Assembly: GCA_942492205.1 (NCBI GenBank)
Contig: CALODT010000003.1
Location: 124,001-188,000 of the forward strand
Length of the DNA stretch: 64,000 bases
From: UBA1847 sp942492205
GTDB lineage: Bacteria > Pseudomonadota > Gammaproteobacteria > Steroidobacterales > Woeseiaceae
Direction of reading: 5' to 3'
Below the pieces are notes generated by a model, which worked only from the letters and a program-made list of their open reading frames with translations, ran no database searches and was not told the DNA's origin. This document shows, in pieces, positions 1-7,784 of this stretch. The first letter of the stretch is position 1. The number at the start of each line of letters is the position of its first letter. The position numbers and the translations under genes are program-made.

Positions 1-2043
1 CAATGGCTGTTCACCAGGATGTTCAAGAAGGGGCTCGTCTACCGCAAGAACTCGGTGGTGAATTGGGACCCGGTTGACCAGACAGTGCTCGCCAATGAAC
101 AGGTCATCGACGGCCGTGGCTGGCGCTCTGACGCGCTCGTCGAGCGTCGCGAAATTCCGCAGTGGTTTATGAAGATAACCGCTTACGCGGACGAGTTGCT
201 CGAGGAACTCGACAACATGCCCGGCTGGCCCGAATCGGTTAAGACCATGCAGCGCAACTGGATTGGCCGCTCGGAAGGCGTTGAACTTTCATTCGACGTG
301 GCGGACGAAGACGAGCCGCTGACGGTATACACAACCCGCCCGGACACGCTGATGGGCGTGACCTACATGGCCGTTGCGGCCGAGCACCCGTTGGCATCGA
401 AAGCGGCGGCAGAAAATGCTGACATCGCCGCCTTCATCAAGGAATGCACGACAACGGATGCGGCCGAAGCTACGCTCGAGACGATGGAAAAGAAAGGAAT
501 GCCACTCGGCATTTCGGCGATCCATCCACTTTCTGGCGACGAAGTGCCGCTGTGGGTCGCTAATTTCGTATTGATGAGTTACGGCACGGGTGCTGTCATG
601 GCGGTACCGGGACACGATGAGCGGGATTGGGAATTCGCCAGGAAGCACGGCATCCCGATCAAGCAGGTTATTGCCCCGGTCGACGGCTCGGAAATCGACA
701 TCAACGAGGCCGTGTTTCTGGACAAGGGCGTGCTGGTCAACTCTGGCGCGTATGACGGCCTGTCGTCGCAAGAGGCCTTCGATGCGATTGCAGATCATTT
801 TGAAAAAACAGGGCGCGGCGGAAGGACGGTCAACTACCGGCTGCGAGACTGGGGCGTGTCGCGACAGCGCTACTGGGGTGCGCCGATTCCAATCATTTAC
901 TGTGACGATTGCGACGCCGTGCCGGTCCCGGAAGAACAGCTGCCGGTTGTCTTGCCGGAGAATGTCGAGTTTACCGGCGTTGGTTCGCCATTGCGGGAAA
1001 TGCCGGAGTTCTTCGAAGCCGACTGTCCGCAGTGCGGCAAGCCAGCGCGTCGCGAGACCGACACGTTCGACACGTTTGTCGAGTCGTCCTGGTATTTCGC
1101 GCGCTATGCCTGTCCCGATAACGATACCGCAATGCTCGACGAACGCGCCGGCTACTGGACGCCCGTCGACCAGTACACCGGCGGGATCGAGCACGCGATA
1201 CTGCACCTGTTGTACTCGCGCTTCTTCCAGCGTGTGATGCGTGATGAAGGACTGACTGACGTTGCTGAACCGTTTGCCAACCTGCTGACGCAGGGAATGG
1301 TGCTGAAAGACGGCGCCAAAATGTCCAAGGCCAAAGGCAACACGGTGGATCCGCAGGAGCTCATTGCGAAATTTGGTGCGGATACCGTAAGGCTCTTCAT
1401 GATGTTTGCCGCGCCGCCCGAACAGGCGCTCGAGTGGTCCGACGACGGTGTGCAGGGGAGCTTTCGGTTCCTGAAACGATTCTGGAACGCCGTCGTGGAG
1501 CACGCCGCGGGCGGGCCCGTCAGCCCGGTCGAATCCGTAACGCTCGACGCTCAACAACAGGAGCTGCGTCGCAAGACGCACCAGACGATTGCCAAGATCA
1601 GCGACGACATCGGACGGCGCAACAGCTTCAACACGGCTGTCGCGGCCGCGATGGAGCTGCTGAACGCGATAAACAAGGCCGACGACGAGAGCGATGCCGG
1701 CAGAGCGGTAGTACACGAGGCACTCGAATCGGTTGTGCTGATGTTGTCGCCCATCGTGCCGCATATTTGCCACGCGTTGTGGCACGAGCTGGGTCAGCGT
1801 ACGCCGCTGATTGATCAGCCTTGGCCTGCAGTCGACGATGCTGCGCTTGAAGCAGACAGGATCGAGATGGTTGTACAGGTTAACGGCAAGCTGCGGGCGC
1901 GAGTCAGCGTACCTGCCGATGCCGATAAGGAAGCAATCGAGCAACTGGCGATCGCCGACGAAAATGTTCAACGTTTCATTGCCGGCAACGAGATCCGCAA
2001 GCTTATCGTTGTGCCGGGGCGCCTGGTCAATATCGTTGTCTAG
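1..2043 (+). CDS. leuS: Leucyl-tRNA synthetase (5' end missing)
   Basis: Class I aminoacyl-tRNA synthetase that charges tRNA-Leu in the cytoplasm. The frame is already open at base 1, so the Rossmann-fold start with its HIGH motif lies outside the window. About 680 residues are visible, against about 860 in E. coli. Seen: the editing (CP1) domain with TTRPDT and the GTGAVMAVPGHD segment, the RLRDWGVSRQRYWG core, two CxxC pairs (YCDDC and DCPQCGK) of a zinc-ribbon insert, ETDTFDTF, the class I signature at bases 1318-1332 and the C-terminal anticodon and VQVNGKLRA regions. The signature reads KMSKA rather than KMSKS. lptE starts inside the last codons, as in E. coli, where leuS and lptE are adjacent. 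Confidence 0.97.
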   Translation, partial: QWLFTRMFKKGLVYRKNSVVNWDPVDQTVLANEQVIDGRGWRSDALVERREIPQWFMKITAYADELLEELDNMPGWPESVKTMQRNWIGRSEGVELSFDVADEDEPLTVYTTRPDTLMGVTYMAVAAEHPLASKAAAENADIAAFIKECTTTDAAEATLETMEKKGMPLGISAIHPLSGDEVPLWVANFVLMSYGTGAVMAVPGHDERDWEFARKHGIPIKQVIAPVDGSEIDINEAVFLDKGVLVNSGAYDGLSSQEAFDAIADHFEKTGRGGRTVNYRLRDWGVSRQRYWGAPIPIIYCDDCDAVPVPEEQLPVVLPENVEFTGVGSPLREMPEFFEADCPQCGKPARRETDTFDTFVESSWYFARYACPDNDTAMLDERAGYWTPVDQYTGGIEHAILHLLYSRFFQRVMRDEGLTDVAEPFANLLTQGMVLKDGAKMSKAKGNTVDPQELIAKFGADTVRLFMMFAAPPEQALEWSDDGVQGSFRFLKRFWNAVVEHAAGGPVSPVESVTLDAQQQELRRKTHQTIAKISDDIGRRNSFNTAVAAAMELLNAINKADDESDAGRAVVHEALESVVLMLSPIVPHICHALWHELGQRTPLIDQPWPAVDDAALEADRIEMVVQVNGKLRARVSVPADADKEAIEQLAIADENVQRFIAGNEIRKLIVVPGRLVNIVV

Positions 2044-2512
2044 GTTCCTCGTTATCCTGGCCATGGCACTCGTTTCGAGTTGTGGCTTTCAGATTCAGGG
2101 CGCGCTGTTGATACCAGCGGAGTTGCAGCGAACCTACATCGCGACAGACGATCGGCAGAGCCCGTTTTACCGTGAGCTTCGCGCTCAGCTGCAGGGCGCA
2201 GGCGTGGTGTTGGTCGACTCGGCAGCCGAGTCAACCGGCGTTTTTTCGATTCTCTACGATGATACCGACCAGCGGGTGCTTTCCGTGTCGGCGCGCAACG
2301 TACCGACCGAGTACGAGGTGTACTACACGATCGAGTACGCAATCGACGGCAGCGACAAGAAACTCGTCGAGCCGCAAGCGCTCACCCTGACACGTGACTA
2401 CACCTACGATTCCCGGTTGGTGCTTGGCAAAGCCCGAGAGGAAGAGCTGCTGCGCGACGCGATCGTAAAGGACCTAGTTCGAATCGTGCTGAAGAAGATT
2501 TCTACCCTGTAG
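2036..2512 (+). CDS. lptE: LPS-assembly lipoprotein LptE
   Basis: Outer-membrane lipoprotein that plugs the LptD barrel and delivers lipopolysaccharide to the cell surface. A TTG start at 2036 gives a well-formed lipoprotein signal, MSRFLVILAMALVSSC, with the lipidated Cys at residue 16 followed by GFQIQG, a typical LptE N-terminus (CGFxLRG). The first ATG at 2063 leaves only six residues before the Cys, too few for a signal peptide. The product is about 158 residues, on the short side for the family. It overlaps leuS by 8 bases, implying translational coupling. Position after leuS and the lipobox make the call firm; the TTG start is inferred. Confidence 0.88.
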   Translation: MSRFLVILAMALVSSCGFQIQGALLIPAELQRTYIATDDRQSPFYRELRAQLQGAGVVLVDSAAESTGVFSILYDDTDQRVLSVSARNVPTEYEVYYTIEYAIDGSDKKLVEPQALTLTRDYTYDSRLVLGKAREEELLRDAIVKDLVRIVLKKISTL

Positions 2513-2519
2513 CATCTGA

Positions 2520-3026
2520 ATGCACGCGGCCCCGGAGCAGAAGGTTCTGATTGTGGCGGACACAGACGTTCGCGACATTAGCTGTCTGCTGGGAAAATTC
2601 GAACTCGAGCTGGTTGTCAAGGACGATGCCGCCGCTATCACGGGAAGTTATTGGGGCGAGCCTGAAGCAGGTATTGTTGGTAAGACAATATACGCTCGCA
2701 CGGACACGCCCGTTCATTCCCTGTTGCACGAAGCATGTCACGTCGTCTGCATGACCGAGGCGCGACGGGCTGCTCTCGACAGGGATGCGGGCGGAGACGA
2801 TCTCGAGGAGTCGGCGGTCTGTTACCTGCAGGTCGTACTCGCGGACTGTCTGCCGGGCTGCACAAGCGCGCGCCTGATGCGCGACATGGATGCCTGGGGC
2901 TACAGCTTTCGCCTTGGCAGTACCGAGGCGTGGTTTCGGCGCGATGCTGAAGATGCGCGAAAATTCCTTATTAATCATGGTCTTTTGACGACACAGGGAG
3001 CGCCGACGTTCAGGCTGCGTGCCTGA
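2520..3026 (+). CDS. Uncharacterised HExxH protein, putative zinc peptidase
   Basis: Family not recognised. The 168-residue product has a short N-terminal alpha/beta part and then LLHEACHVVC, an HExxH motif at residues 70-74 that in zincins supplies two zinc-binding histidines and the catalytic Glu. A downstream DDLEESAVCYLQ segment (residues 93-104) offers candidate third ligands (Glu96/Glu97), as in gluzincins. There is no signal peptide or membrane segment, so it is probably cytoplasmic. It starts 7 bases after lptE on the same strand, within the block that separates lptE from holA. Peptidase activity is inferred from the motif alone; it could be a non-enzymatic zinc protein. Confidence 0.7.
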   Translation: MHAAPEQKVLIVADTDVRDISCLLGKFELELVVKDDAAAITGSYWGEPEAGIVGKTIYARTDTPVHSLLHEACHVVCMTEARRAALDRDAGGDDLEESAVCYLQVVLADCLPGCTSARLMRDMDAWGYSFRLGSTEAWFRRDAEDARKFLINHGLLTTQGAPTFRLRA

Positions 3027-3051
3027 GCGATGGAGCGGTGTATAGTTTCAT

Positions 3052-3750
3052 ATGGCCTGGTTTCGCTACCTGCTGTACTTCATCACGATCGCTTTCGTAA
3101 CCTGGGCGTTGACGCAAATGGAAATCGCGTCTCCGGGGAGCCTCAAGCTGCATGTCGTCGTCAGCGAAACGGATGTGTACGGCACCTCCGAATTTTCGCC
3201 TGTCGAAATCATCCAGGCGATCATTCTCGGCGTTTGCGGCCTGATCATGAGCTGGGTCGCGCGCTACTGTCCGTCGCAACGGCCGATCGCATTCGGTTTC
3301 GGCGGGCTTGCACTGATTTTCCTGGTACGAGAGTCCGACTACTTCCTCGATCGTTTCGTCGTTGATAACGCGTGGCAGGTAATCATTGCGGTACTCGGGG
3401 CCTTTCTGATCGCATATACGTATCGGCATCGGAAACGCCTGAAGATTGCGCTGGCGAGGATCTGGCCTTCCCCGGGGCTGACGCTGCTGTTCGGTGGCGC
3501 GATCATCCTGTTCGCTTTCGTTCCGCTGGTGGGTCATGAACCGCTGTGGCAGTCGATTCTCGGGGAAACCTACCTGCGCGTGACCAAGCTTGCGATCGAG
3601 GAGTTCATGGAATTAATGGGCTACTTCCTGTGGATGATCGGCACTGTCGAATATGCGTATGAAGCTCGCAGGATTGCCTTTCGTCAGCCACAGCCGGCGG
3701 CTCGGCGGCGCCGTGATAAACGTCGGCGCCAACCCAAACGCGGTGGGTGA
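3052..3750 (+). CDS. Conserved-looking membrane protein of unknown function
   Basis: I do not recognise the family. The 232-residue product has about five or six hydrophobic helices: an N-terminal one (RYLLYFITIAFVTWAL), a pair around residues 50-90, one near 105-120, one near 135-150 and an amphipathic C-terminal region. It ends in a very basic tail rich in Arg and Lys (residues about 205-232). An acidic/aromatic stretch, RESDYFLDRF, lies between helices and could be functional. It follows the HExxH gene by 25 bases on the same strand and converges on hisI. No transporter or enzyme motif is visible. Confidence 0.75.
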   Translation: MAWFRYLLYFITIAFVTWALTQMEIASPGSLKLHVVVSETDVYGTSEFSPVEIIQAIILGVCGLIMSWVARYCPSQRPIAFGFGGLALIFLVRESDYFLDRFVVDNAWQVIIAVLGAFLIAYTYRHRKRLKIALARIWPSPGLTLLFGGAIILFAFVPLVGHEPLWQSILGETYLRVTKLAIEEFMELMGYFLWMIGTVEYAYEARRIAFRQPQPAARRRRDKRRRQPKRGG

Positions 3751-3778
3751 GCTTTCCTGACTACGGTCGGGGTGCTGT

Positions 3779-4276
3779 CTAGAGGATGGTCGGATTCGGC
3801 GCGTCGCCGTAAACCTCGTCGGGGTCGAAGACTTTTTCAGTTTCCGTCCACTCGAGCTGTACGCGCCCTTCCGCCTGCTTGGCCTCGAAGTCGTTGCCAA
3901 CCGGGACCTTGCGGTAGAAGCAGCTCCGATAACCCACGTGACAGCTTGCGCCACCCGCAACATCGACACGCAACCATATGCAATCCTGGTCATCGTCAAC
4001 CAGCAGTTCACGCACGGTCTGCACGAGGCCACTGGTAGCGCCTTTGTGCCAGAGCACCTGGCGGCTACGGCTGTAATAGTGTGCTTCGCCCGTTCGAATG
4101 GTCAGCTGCAGGGCCTCGGCATTCATGAAGCCCTGCATAAGCAGTTCACCGCTTCCGGCATCTGTCGTGACCACAGTTATCAGGCCACGATCGTCGAACT
4201 TCGGCGCGAGATCGTTGCCTTCCTCAACCTGCTCAATGCTTTGGCGGGCTTGAAATTTGACGGGCGCGACAGACAT
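3779..4276 (-). CDS. hisI: Phosphoribosyl-AMP cyclohydrolase
   Basis: Catalyses the third step of histidine biosynthesis, opening the adenine ring of phosphoribosyl-AMP. Seen: the family core LLMQGFMNAEAL, TGEAHYYSRSR and LWHKGATSG (residues about 45-83), the acidic DDDQD metal site (94-98) and the zinc-binding CHVGYRSC element (112-119). At 165 residues it is longer than many stand-alone HisI proteins, the extra length being at both ends. No HisE domain is fused and no other his gene is nearby. It is transcribed leftwards, divergent from cysS, with about 108 bases between the starts. Confidence 0.95.
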   Translation of the reverse strand: MSVAPVKFQARQSIEQVEEGNDLAPKFDDRGLITVVTTDAGSGELLMQGFMNAEALQLTIRTGEAHYYSRSRQVLWHKGATSGLVQTVRELLVDDDQDCIWLRVDVAGGASCHVGYRSCFYRKVPVGNDFEAKQAEGRVQLEWTETEKVFDPDEVYGDAPNPTIL

Positions 4277-4384
4277 CTGGGGATCCTTGGGAATACTCCT
4301 TGCGGGCGAGAAGAATACCGATCGTAGCCGCCAGCAGCAATATTGCTATCATTGCGTTCTTTGTGAATGCGTGACCGAGAGACC

Positions 4385-5776
4385 ATGAGCATACAGTTGC
4401 ACGATACCCTGCGGGGCAGGAAGGTGCCCTTCGAGCCGCAAAAACCGGGCGAGGTTACGATGTACCTGTGCGGCCCGACGGTTTACAACTACGCTCATAT
4501 TGGCAATGCGAGACCGGCCGTGGTCTTTGACCTGTTGGCACGGGTGCTGCGTCGACGCTACAAGTTGAAGTTCGCGCGCAACATTACGGACGTGGACGAC
4601 AAGATCAATGCCGCCGCACTCGAAACGGGCAAGCCGATCGACGCTATCACCGAGGTATATATCAAGGCCTACAATGACGATATGGGCGCGCTCGGTGTGC
4701 AGCCGCCGGATGTAGAGCCGCGCGCGACACAACACATAGATGTCATGATCGCGATGATCGCGTCCCTGATTGAGAAGGGTCATGCGTACGAGGCGGAGGG
4801 GCACGTGTTGTTCGACGTGTCATCGCATGAGCAATATGGCGAGCTGTCCAAGCGAGACCTGCGGGAAATGATCGCGGGTTCGCGTGTCGAGGTTGCGCCT
4901 TACAAGAAAGCTGCTCACGATTTCGTTCTGTGGAAACCATCGACGCCTGAGCTGCCTGGCTGGGATTCACCGTGGGGCAGGGGACGGCCCGGCTGGCATA
5001 TCGAATGCTCGGCCATGGCTGAACAACACCTCGGCGATACCATCGATATCCATGCGGGCGGCCAGGACCTGGTCTTTCCACACCACGAAAATGAATGTGC
5101 ACAAAGCCGTTGCGCGCACGATGGGGCGCCGTTTGCCCGTTACTGGATACATAACGGCTTCCTTAGCCTCGACCAGACCAAGATGTCGAAGTCATTGGGA
5201 AATGTCGTACTGGTGCACGAACTGATCCAGACGGTACCCGGCGAGGTGATTCGTCTTGCGCTCCTCAATGCACATTACCGGCAGCCATTGGACTGGTCCG
5301 CAGAAACGTTGCAGTCGGCGCGCAAGATGCTCGACCGTCTTTACGGCGCTGTCCGGGGCATCGAGGTATCTGCCGCAGCGCGGGCGGCAGCCGTCGTTCC
5401 GCCGGAACTCATCGACGCATTGGAGGATGATCTCAATACACCGAAAGCGCTGGCCGAGTTATTCGCACTTGCGCGCAAGCTCAACAAGTCGAACGACGCG
5501 GGGGAAATGGAGTCGTTGGCGGCGTCGATGTACGCGTCCGGCGATCTCATGGGGCTGCTCAGCAGCGATCCGGAACAGTGGTTTGAGGGCCTTGCGGGTG
5601 ATGGCATGGCAGCCGACGCCATTGAGGCGTTGATTGCGGAGCGCAACCAGGCCAAATCCGAGCGCGACTTCGAGCGTGCTGACGCAATTCGCGAACAGCT
5701 CAAGGAGGCAGGGGTAGAGATCCAGGACAGTCGCGAGGGAACGACCTGGCGCCGCAGCGGAGCCGGCGATGACTAA
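4385..5776 (+). CDS. cysS: Cysteinyl-tRNA synthetase
   Basis: Class I synthetase that charges tRNA-Cys. Seen: MYLCGPTVYNYAHIGN with the zinc-ligand Cys29 and the HIGH-like HIGN (38-41), GWHIECSAM and HHENE zinc-site segments, KMSKS at residues 266-270 and the helical C-terminal domain ending in a short tail. Length is 463 residues, normal for the family. ATG 4385 is preferred to the in-frame ATG at 4367 because MSIQLHDTL is the usual N-terminus and a GAGAG lies just upstream. The last codons overlap the start of sufE by 8 bases. Confidence 0.97.
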   Translation: MSIQLHDTLRGRKVPFEPQKPGEVTMYLCGPTVYNYAHIGNARPAVVFDLLARVLRRRYKLKFARNITDVDDKINAAALETGKPIDAITEVYIKAYNDDMGALGVQPPDVEPRATQHIDVMIAMIASLIEKGHAYEAEGHVLFDVSSHEQYGELSKRDLREMIAGSRVEVAPYKKAAHDFVLWKPSTPELPGWDSPWGRGRPGWHIECSAMAEQHLGDTIDIHAGGQDLVFPHHENECAQSRCAHDGAPFARYWIHNGFLSLDQTKMSKSLGNVVLVHELIQTVPGEVIRLALLNAHYRQPLDWSAETLQSARKMLDRLYGAVRGIEVSAAARAAAVVPPELIDALEDDLNTPKALAELFALARKLNKSNDAGEMESLAASMYASGDLMGLLSSDPEQWFEGLAGDGMAADAIEALIAERNQAKSERDFERADAIREQLKEAGVEIQDSREGTTWRRSGAGDD

Positions 5777-6194
5777 CGAAGTTCAGGCGGCACAGCGCGA
5801 AGTCATCGAGGAGTTTGCCATGTTCGACGACTGGATGGATCGCTACCAGTACCTCATCGACCTGGGGCGACGGCTGCCGGAGTTTCCCGATGCGCTCAAG
5901 ACCGAAGAGAATCTGATCCGCGGCTGCCAGTCGCAGGTCTGGTTTGTCGCCAGCGAGAACGACGGCCGCCTGGAGTTTCGGGCAATCAGCGATGCCGCCA
6001 TCGTATCCGGGCTGATTGCGCTGTTGCTGCGCCTTTACAGCGGCAGGTATCCGCAGGACATTCTCGACACACCGCCGGAGTTCGTCACGGCCCTGAATCT
6101 CGAGAGCCACCTGAGCGCGACGCGTAGCAACGGCTTGTCATCCATGCTCAAGGCGATTCGCGGCTTTGCAACCGAGGCGCTGCAGGCCGCCTGA
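5769..6194 (+). CDS. sufE: SufE-family sulfur acceptor
   Basis: SufE takes persulfide sulfur from a SufS-type cysteine desulfurase during iron-sulfur cluster assembly. Seen: the N-terminal helix FAMFDDWMDRYQYLIDLG, then ENLIRGCQSQVW with the acceptor Cys53, and the D-x-A-I-V-x-G-L-I-A helix typical of the fold. It has 141 residues, normal length. No sufS or sufBCD is in the window, so partner genes lie elsewhere. It overlaps cysS by 8 bases and yidD by one base, which indicates one transcript with cysS; pairing cysteine charging with sulfur handling could be functional or accidental. CsdE is a paralogue that cannot be excluded. Confidence 0.92.
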   Translation: MTNEVQAAQREVIEEFAMFDDWMDRYQYLIDLGRRLPEFPDALKTEENLIRGCQSQVWFVASENDGRLEFRAISDAAIVSGLIALLLRLYSGRYPQDILDTPPEFVTALNLESHLSATRSNGLSSMLKAIRGFATEALQAA

Positions 6195-6448
6195 TGCCGA
6201 ATGCGGTGAGCCGACTGCTTGCGCAGCCCTTGATCTGGCTGGTCAAGCTGTATCGTGTGGCAATCTCGCCGTGGCTGGGCGGGAACTGTCGTTTTGATCC
6301 GACCTGTTCGAATTATGCTATCGAGGCGCTGCAACGACACGGCGTTCTTCGAGGCAGCTGGCTGGCGGCACGTCGCATCGCGCGCTGCCACCCCTGGGGA
6401 GGCTCTGGTTACGACCCGGTGCCGGGCGACCGCCGTGATGAGCATTAG
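6194..6448 (+). CDS. yidD: Membrane protein insertion efficiency factor YidD
   Basis: Small inner-membrane-associated protein that assists YidC-dependent insertion. The 84-residue product carries the family signature nearly intact: LYRVAISPWLGGNCRFDPTC, SNYAIEALQRHG and the C-terminal RCHPWGGSGYDPVP. The start ATG overlaps the sufE stop (TGATG). In most bacteria yidD lies between rnpA and yidC near the origin; here it is in a cysS-sufE operon with no rnpA, rpmH or yidC nearby, so it is either relocated or a second copy. Confidence 0.95.
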   Translation: MPNAVSRLLAQPLIWLVKLYRVAISPWLGGNCRFDPTCSNYAIEALQRHGVLRGSWLAARRIARCHPWGGSGYDPVPGDRRDEH

Positions 6449-7481
6449 GCCGCTCGAGCTGGGGCGGGCGCTGCTGTACCCGCTGGTCGAGACAAGCGTA
6501 CTGGTGCCCCTTGTCTTTTTCTGGCTGCTACTTTCGCTGGCGAGCTGGGGCGGGGTGCTGGGCCTGTTCATGATGTTTCTGGTACTTCCGGCCGTACTGC
6601 GCTACCAGATGATCCTGCTGGAGGCGCGTGCCAAGGGCGTACGGCCGGCCGTACCCGGTGTCGAGTTCTTCAATTGGTTCGGCAATGGCTGGACGATTTT
6701 CCCGGTTGTGATCGTCGTGTTTCTTGTCTGGGCGACAATTGCCGCTGGCAAGCAATTCGGCGCGGTAGCGGCGATCGCGATGCTGGTGTTGAGCGGCTTG
6801 TTCTTTCCGGCGTGCGTTGCGGTACTGGCAATCACGCACTCGCCGCTGCAGAGCATCAACCCGATTGCCCTGGCGCGCGTCTGGAAGACCTGCGCCGCAA
6901 CATTCTGGCTGGCAACGGTGTTCCTGGTTGTTATCGCCTGGTTATCGATGCTGGCCGAAGGCCTGCCGATGATGCTTGCTGTTCTGACGCAGCTGTTTCT
7001 TTTCTTTGCTTTCTTCTCCCTGGTTGGCAGCCTGATTCAGCCATACGGCCTGATCGACGACGTCTACATACCCGACATGCCGCAGCCTGATGAGGCCGCC
7101 GCTGCGGGCGAAGCGCTCGACAAATCACGCACGAAAGTGCTCAGCCATGCTTACGGTTTCATCAGCCGGGGCAATCGCGATGGTGGCCTGCAGCACCTGC
7201 TGGCGGCCGTCGACAACGATCCGGAGCCCGTTCCGGCAAGGTCGTGGTACTTCGACCGCATGCTGACCTGGGATGACCCGGTGCCGGCGTTGTTCTTCGC
7301 GCAACATACGGTGCATGACCACCTGCAGCACGGCGAGCAGGTGCCGGCCATCAAGCTGATCATGCGCTGTCGACTCATCGACGAGCAGTTTCGGCCGTTC
7401 GCCGAGGACCTGGATGCCGCGATTCAGGCTGCCGAAGCCTGCGACAACCCGGTCCTGGCCGCGGATTTGGGGCGTTATTGA
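6438..7481 (+). CDS. Multi-helix membrane protein with soluble C-terminal region
   Basis: Not recognised. The 347-residue product has four to six hydrophobic helices in its first 210 residues (roughly 15-55, 85-130, 150-175 and 185-205) and then a soluble, mostly helical C-terminal part of about 130 residues that could form TPR-like hairpins. ATG 6438 is chosen because it overlaps the yidD stop by 11 bases and is followed at once by the first helix. It continues the cysS-sufE-yidD string and may be a membrane partner of YidD; that is speculation from position only. Confidence 0.72.
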   Translation: MSIRPLELGRALLYPLVETSVLVPLVFFWLLLSLASWGGVLGLFMMFLVLPAVLRYQMILLEARAKGVRPAVPGVEFFNWFGNGWTIFPVVIVVFLVWATIAAGKQFGAVAAIAMLVLSGLFFPACVAVLAITHSPLQSINPIALARVWKTCAATFWLATVFLVVIAWLSMLAEGLPMMLAVLTQLFLFFAFFSLVGSLIQPYGLIDDVYIPDMPQPDEAAAAGEALDKSRTKVLSHAYGFISRGNRDGGLQHLLAAVDNDPEPVPARSWYFDRMLTWDDPVPALFFAQHTVHDHLQHGEQVPAIKLIMRCRLIDEQFRPFAEDLDAAIQAAEACDNPVLAADLGRY

Positions 7482-7529
7482 GTGCCAATTGGGGTTCTTG
7501 CTGCACGAATGCGTTGTACAATGCGACGC

Positions 7530-7784
7530 ATGGACAAGCGTCTCCTGACAATACTGCGCTGCCCGATTAGCCACAAAGGCCTCTCCGTCCTTCAGAAGGA
7601 CCAGTTGGACCGTCTCAACACGGCCATCAACGCGGGAGACCTCATCAATCATGACGGTGTGAAACTGCAACAGCCGCTGACGGAAGCCCTTGTGACAGAC
7701 GACGGCAAACGCGTTTATCCGGTCGCCGATGGCATTCCGGTGCTGCTGGAAAGCGAGTCGATCGCCATGGAGCAGATTGCTTGA
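7530..7784 (+). CDS. YcaR/Trm112-like small protein
   Basis: An 84-residue protein of the Trm112p-like (UPF0434/YcaR) type: MDKRLLTILRCPISHKGL at the N-terminus and RVYPVADGIPVLLESE at the C-terminus. Family members form a small zinc-ribbon-like fold, and Trm112 activates methyltransferases. Only one Cys of the usual zinc site remains here (RCP), so metal binding is doubtful. The middle is longer than in YcaR, with a NTAINAGDLINHDG insert. ATG 7530 matches the family start; ATG 7521 is also possible. E. coli ycaR lies between lpxK and kdsB; here it precedes holA, whose TTG start overlaps its stop codon. Confidence 0.8.
   Translation: MDKRLLTILRCPISHKGLSVLQKDQLDRLNTAINAGDLINHDGVKLQQPLTEALVTDDGKRVYPVADGIPVLLESESIAMEQIA

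Noticed and set aside
289..2064. Long open frame on the minus strand across leuS
   Set aside because: It mirrors the codon structure of leuS, has no family resemblance and no ribosome binding site; leuS is unambiguous.
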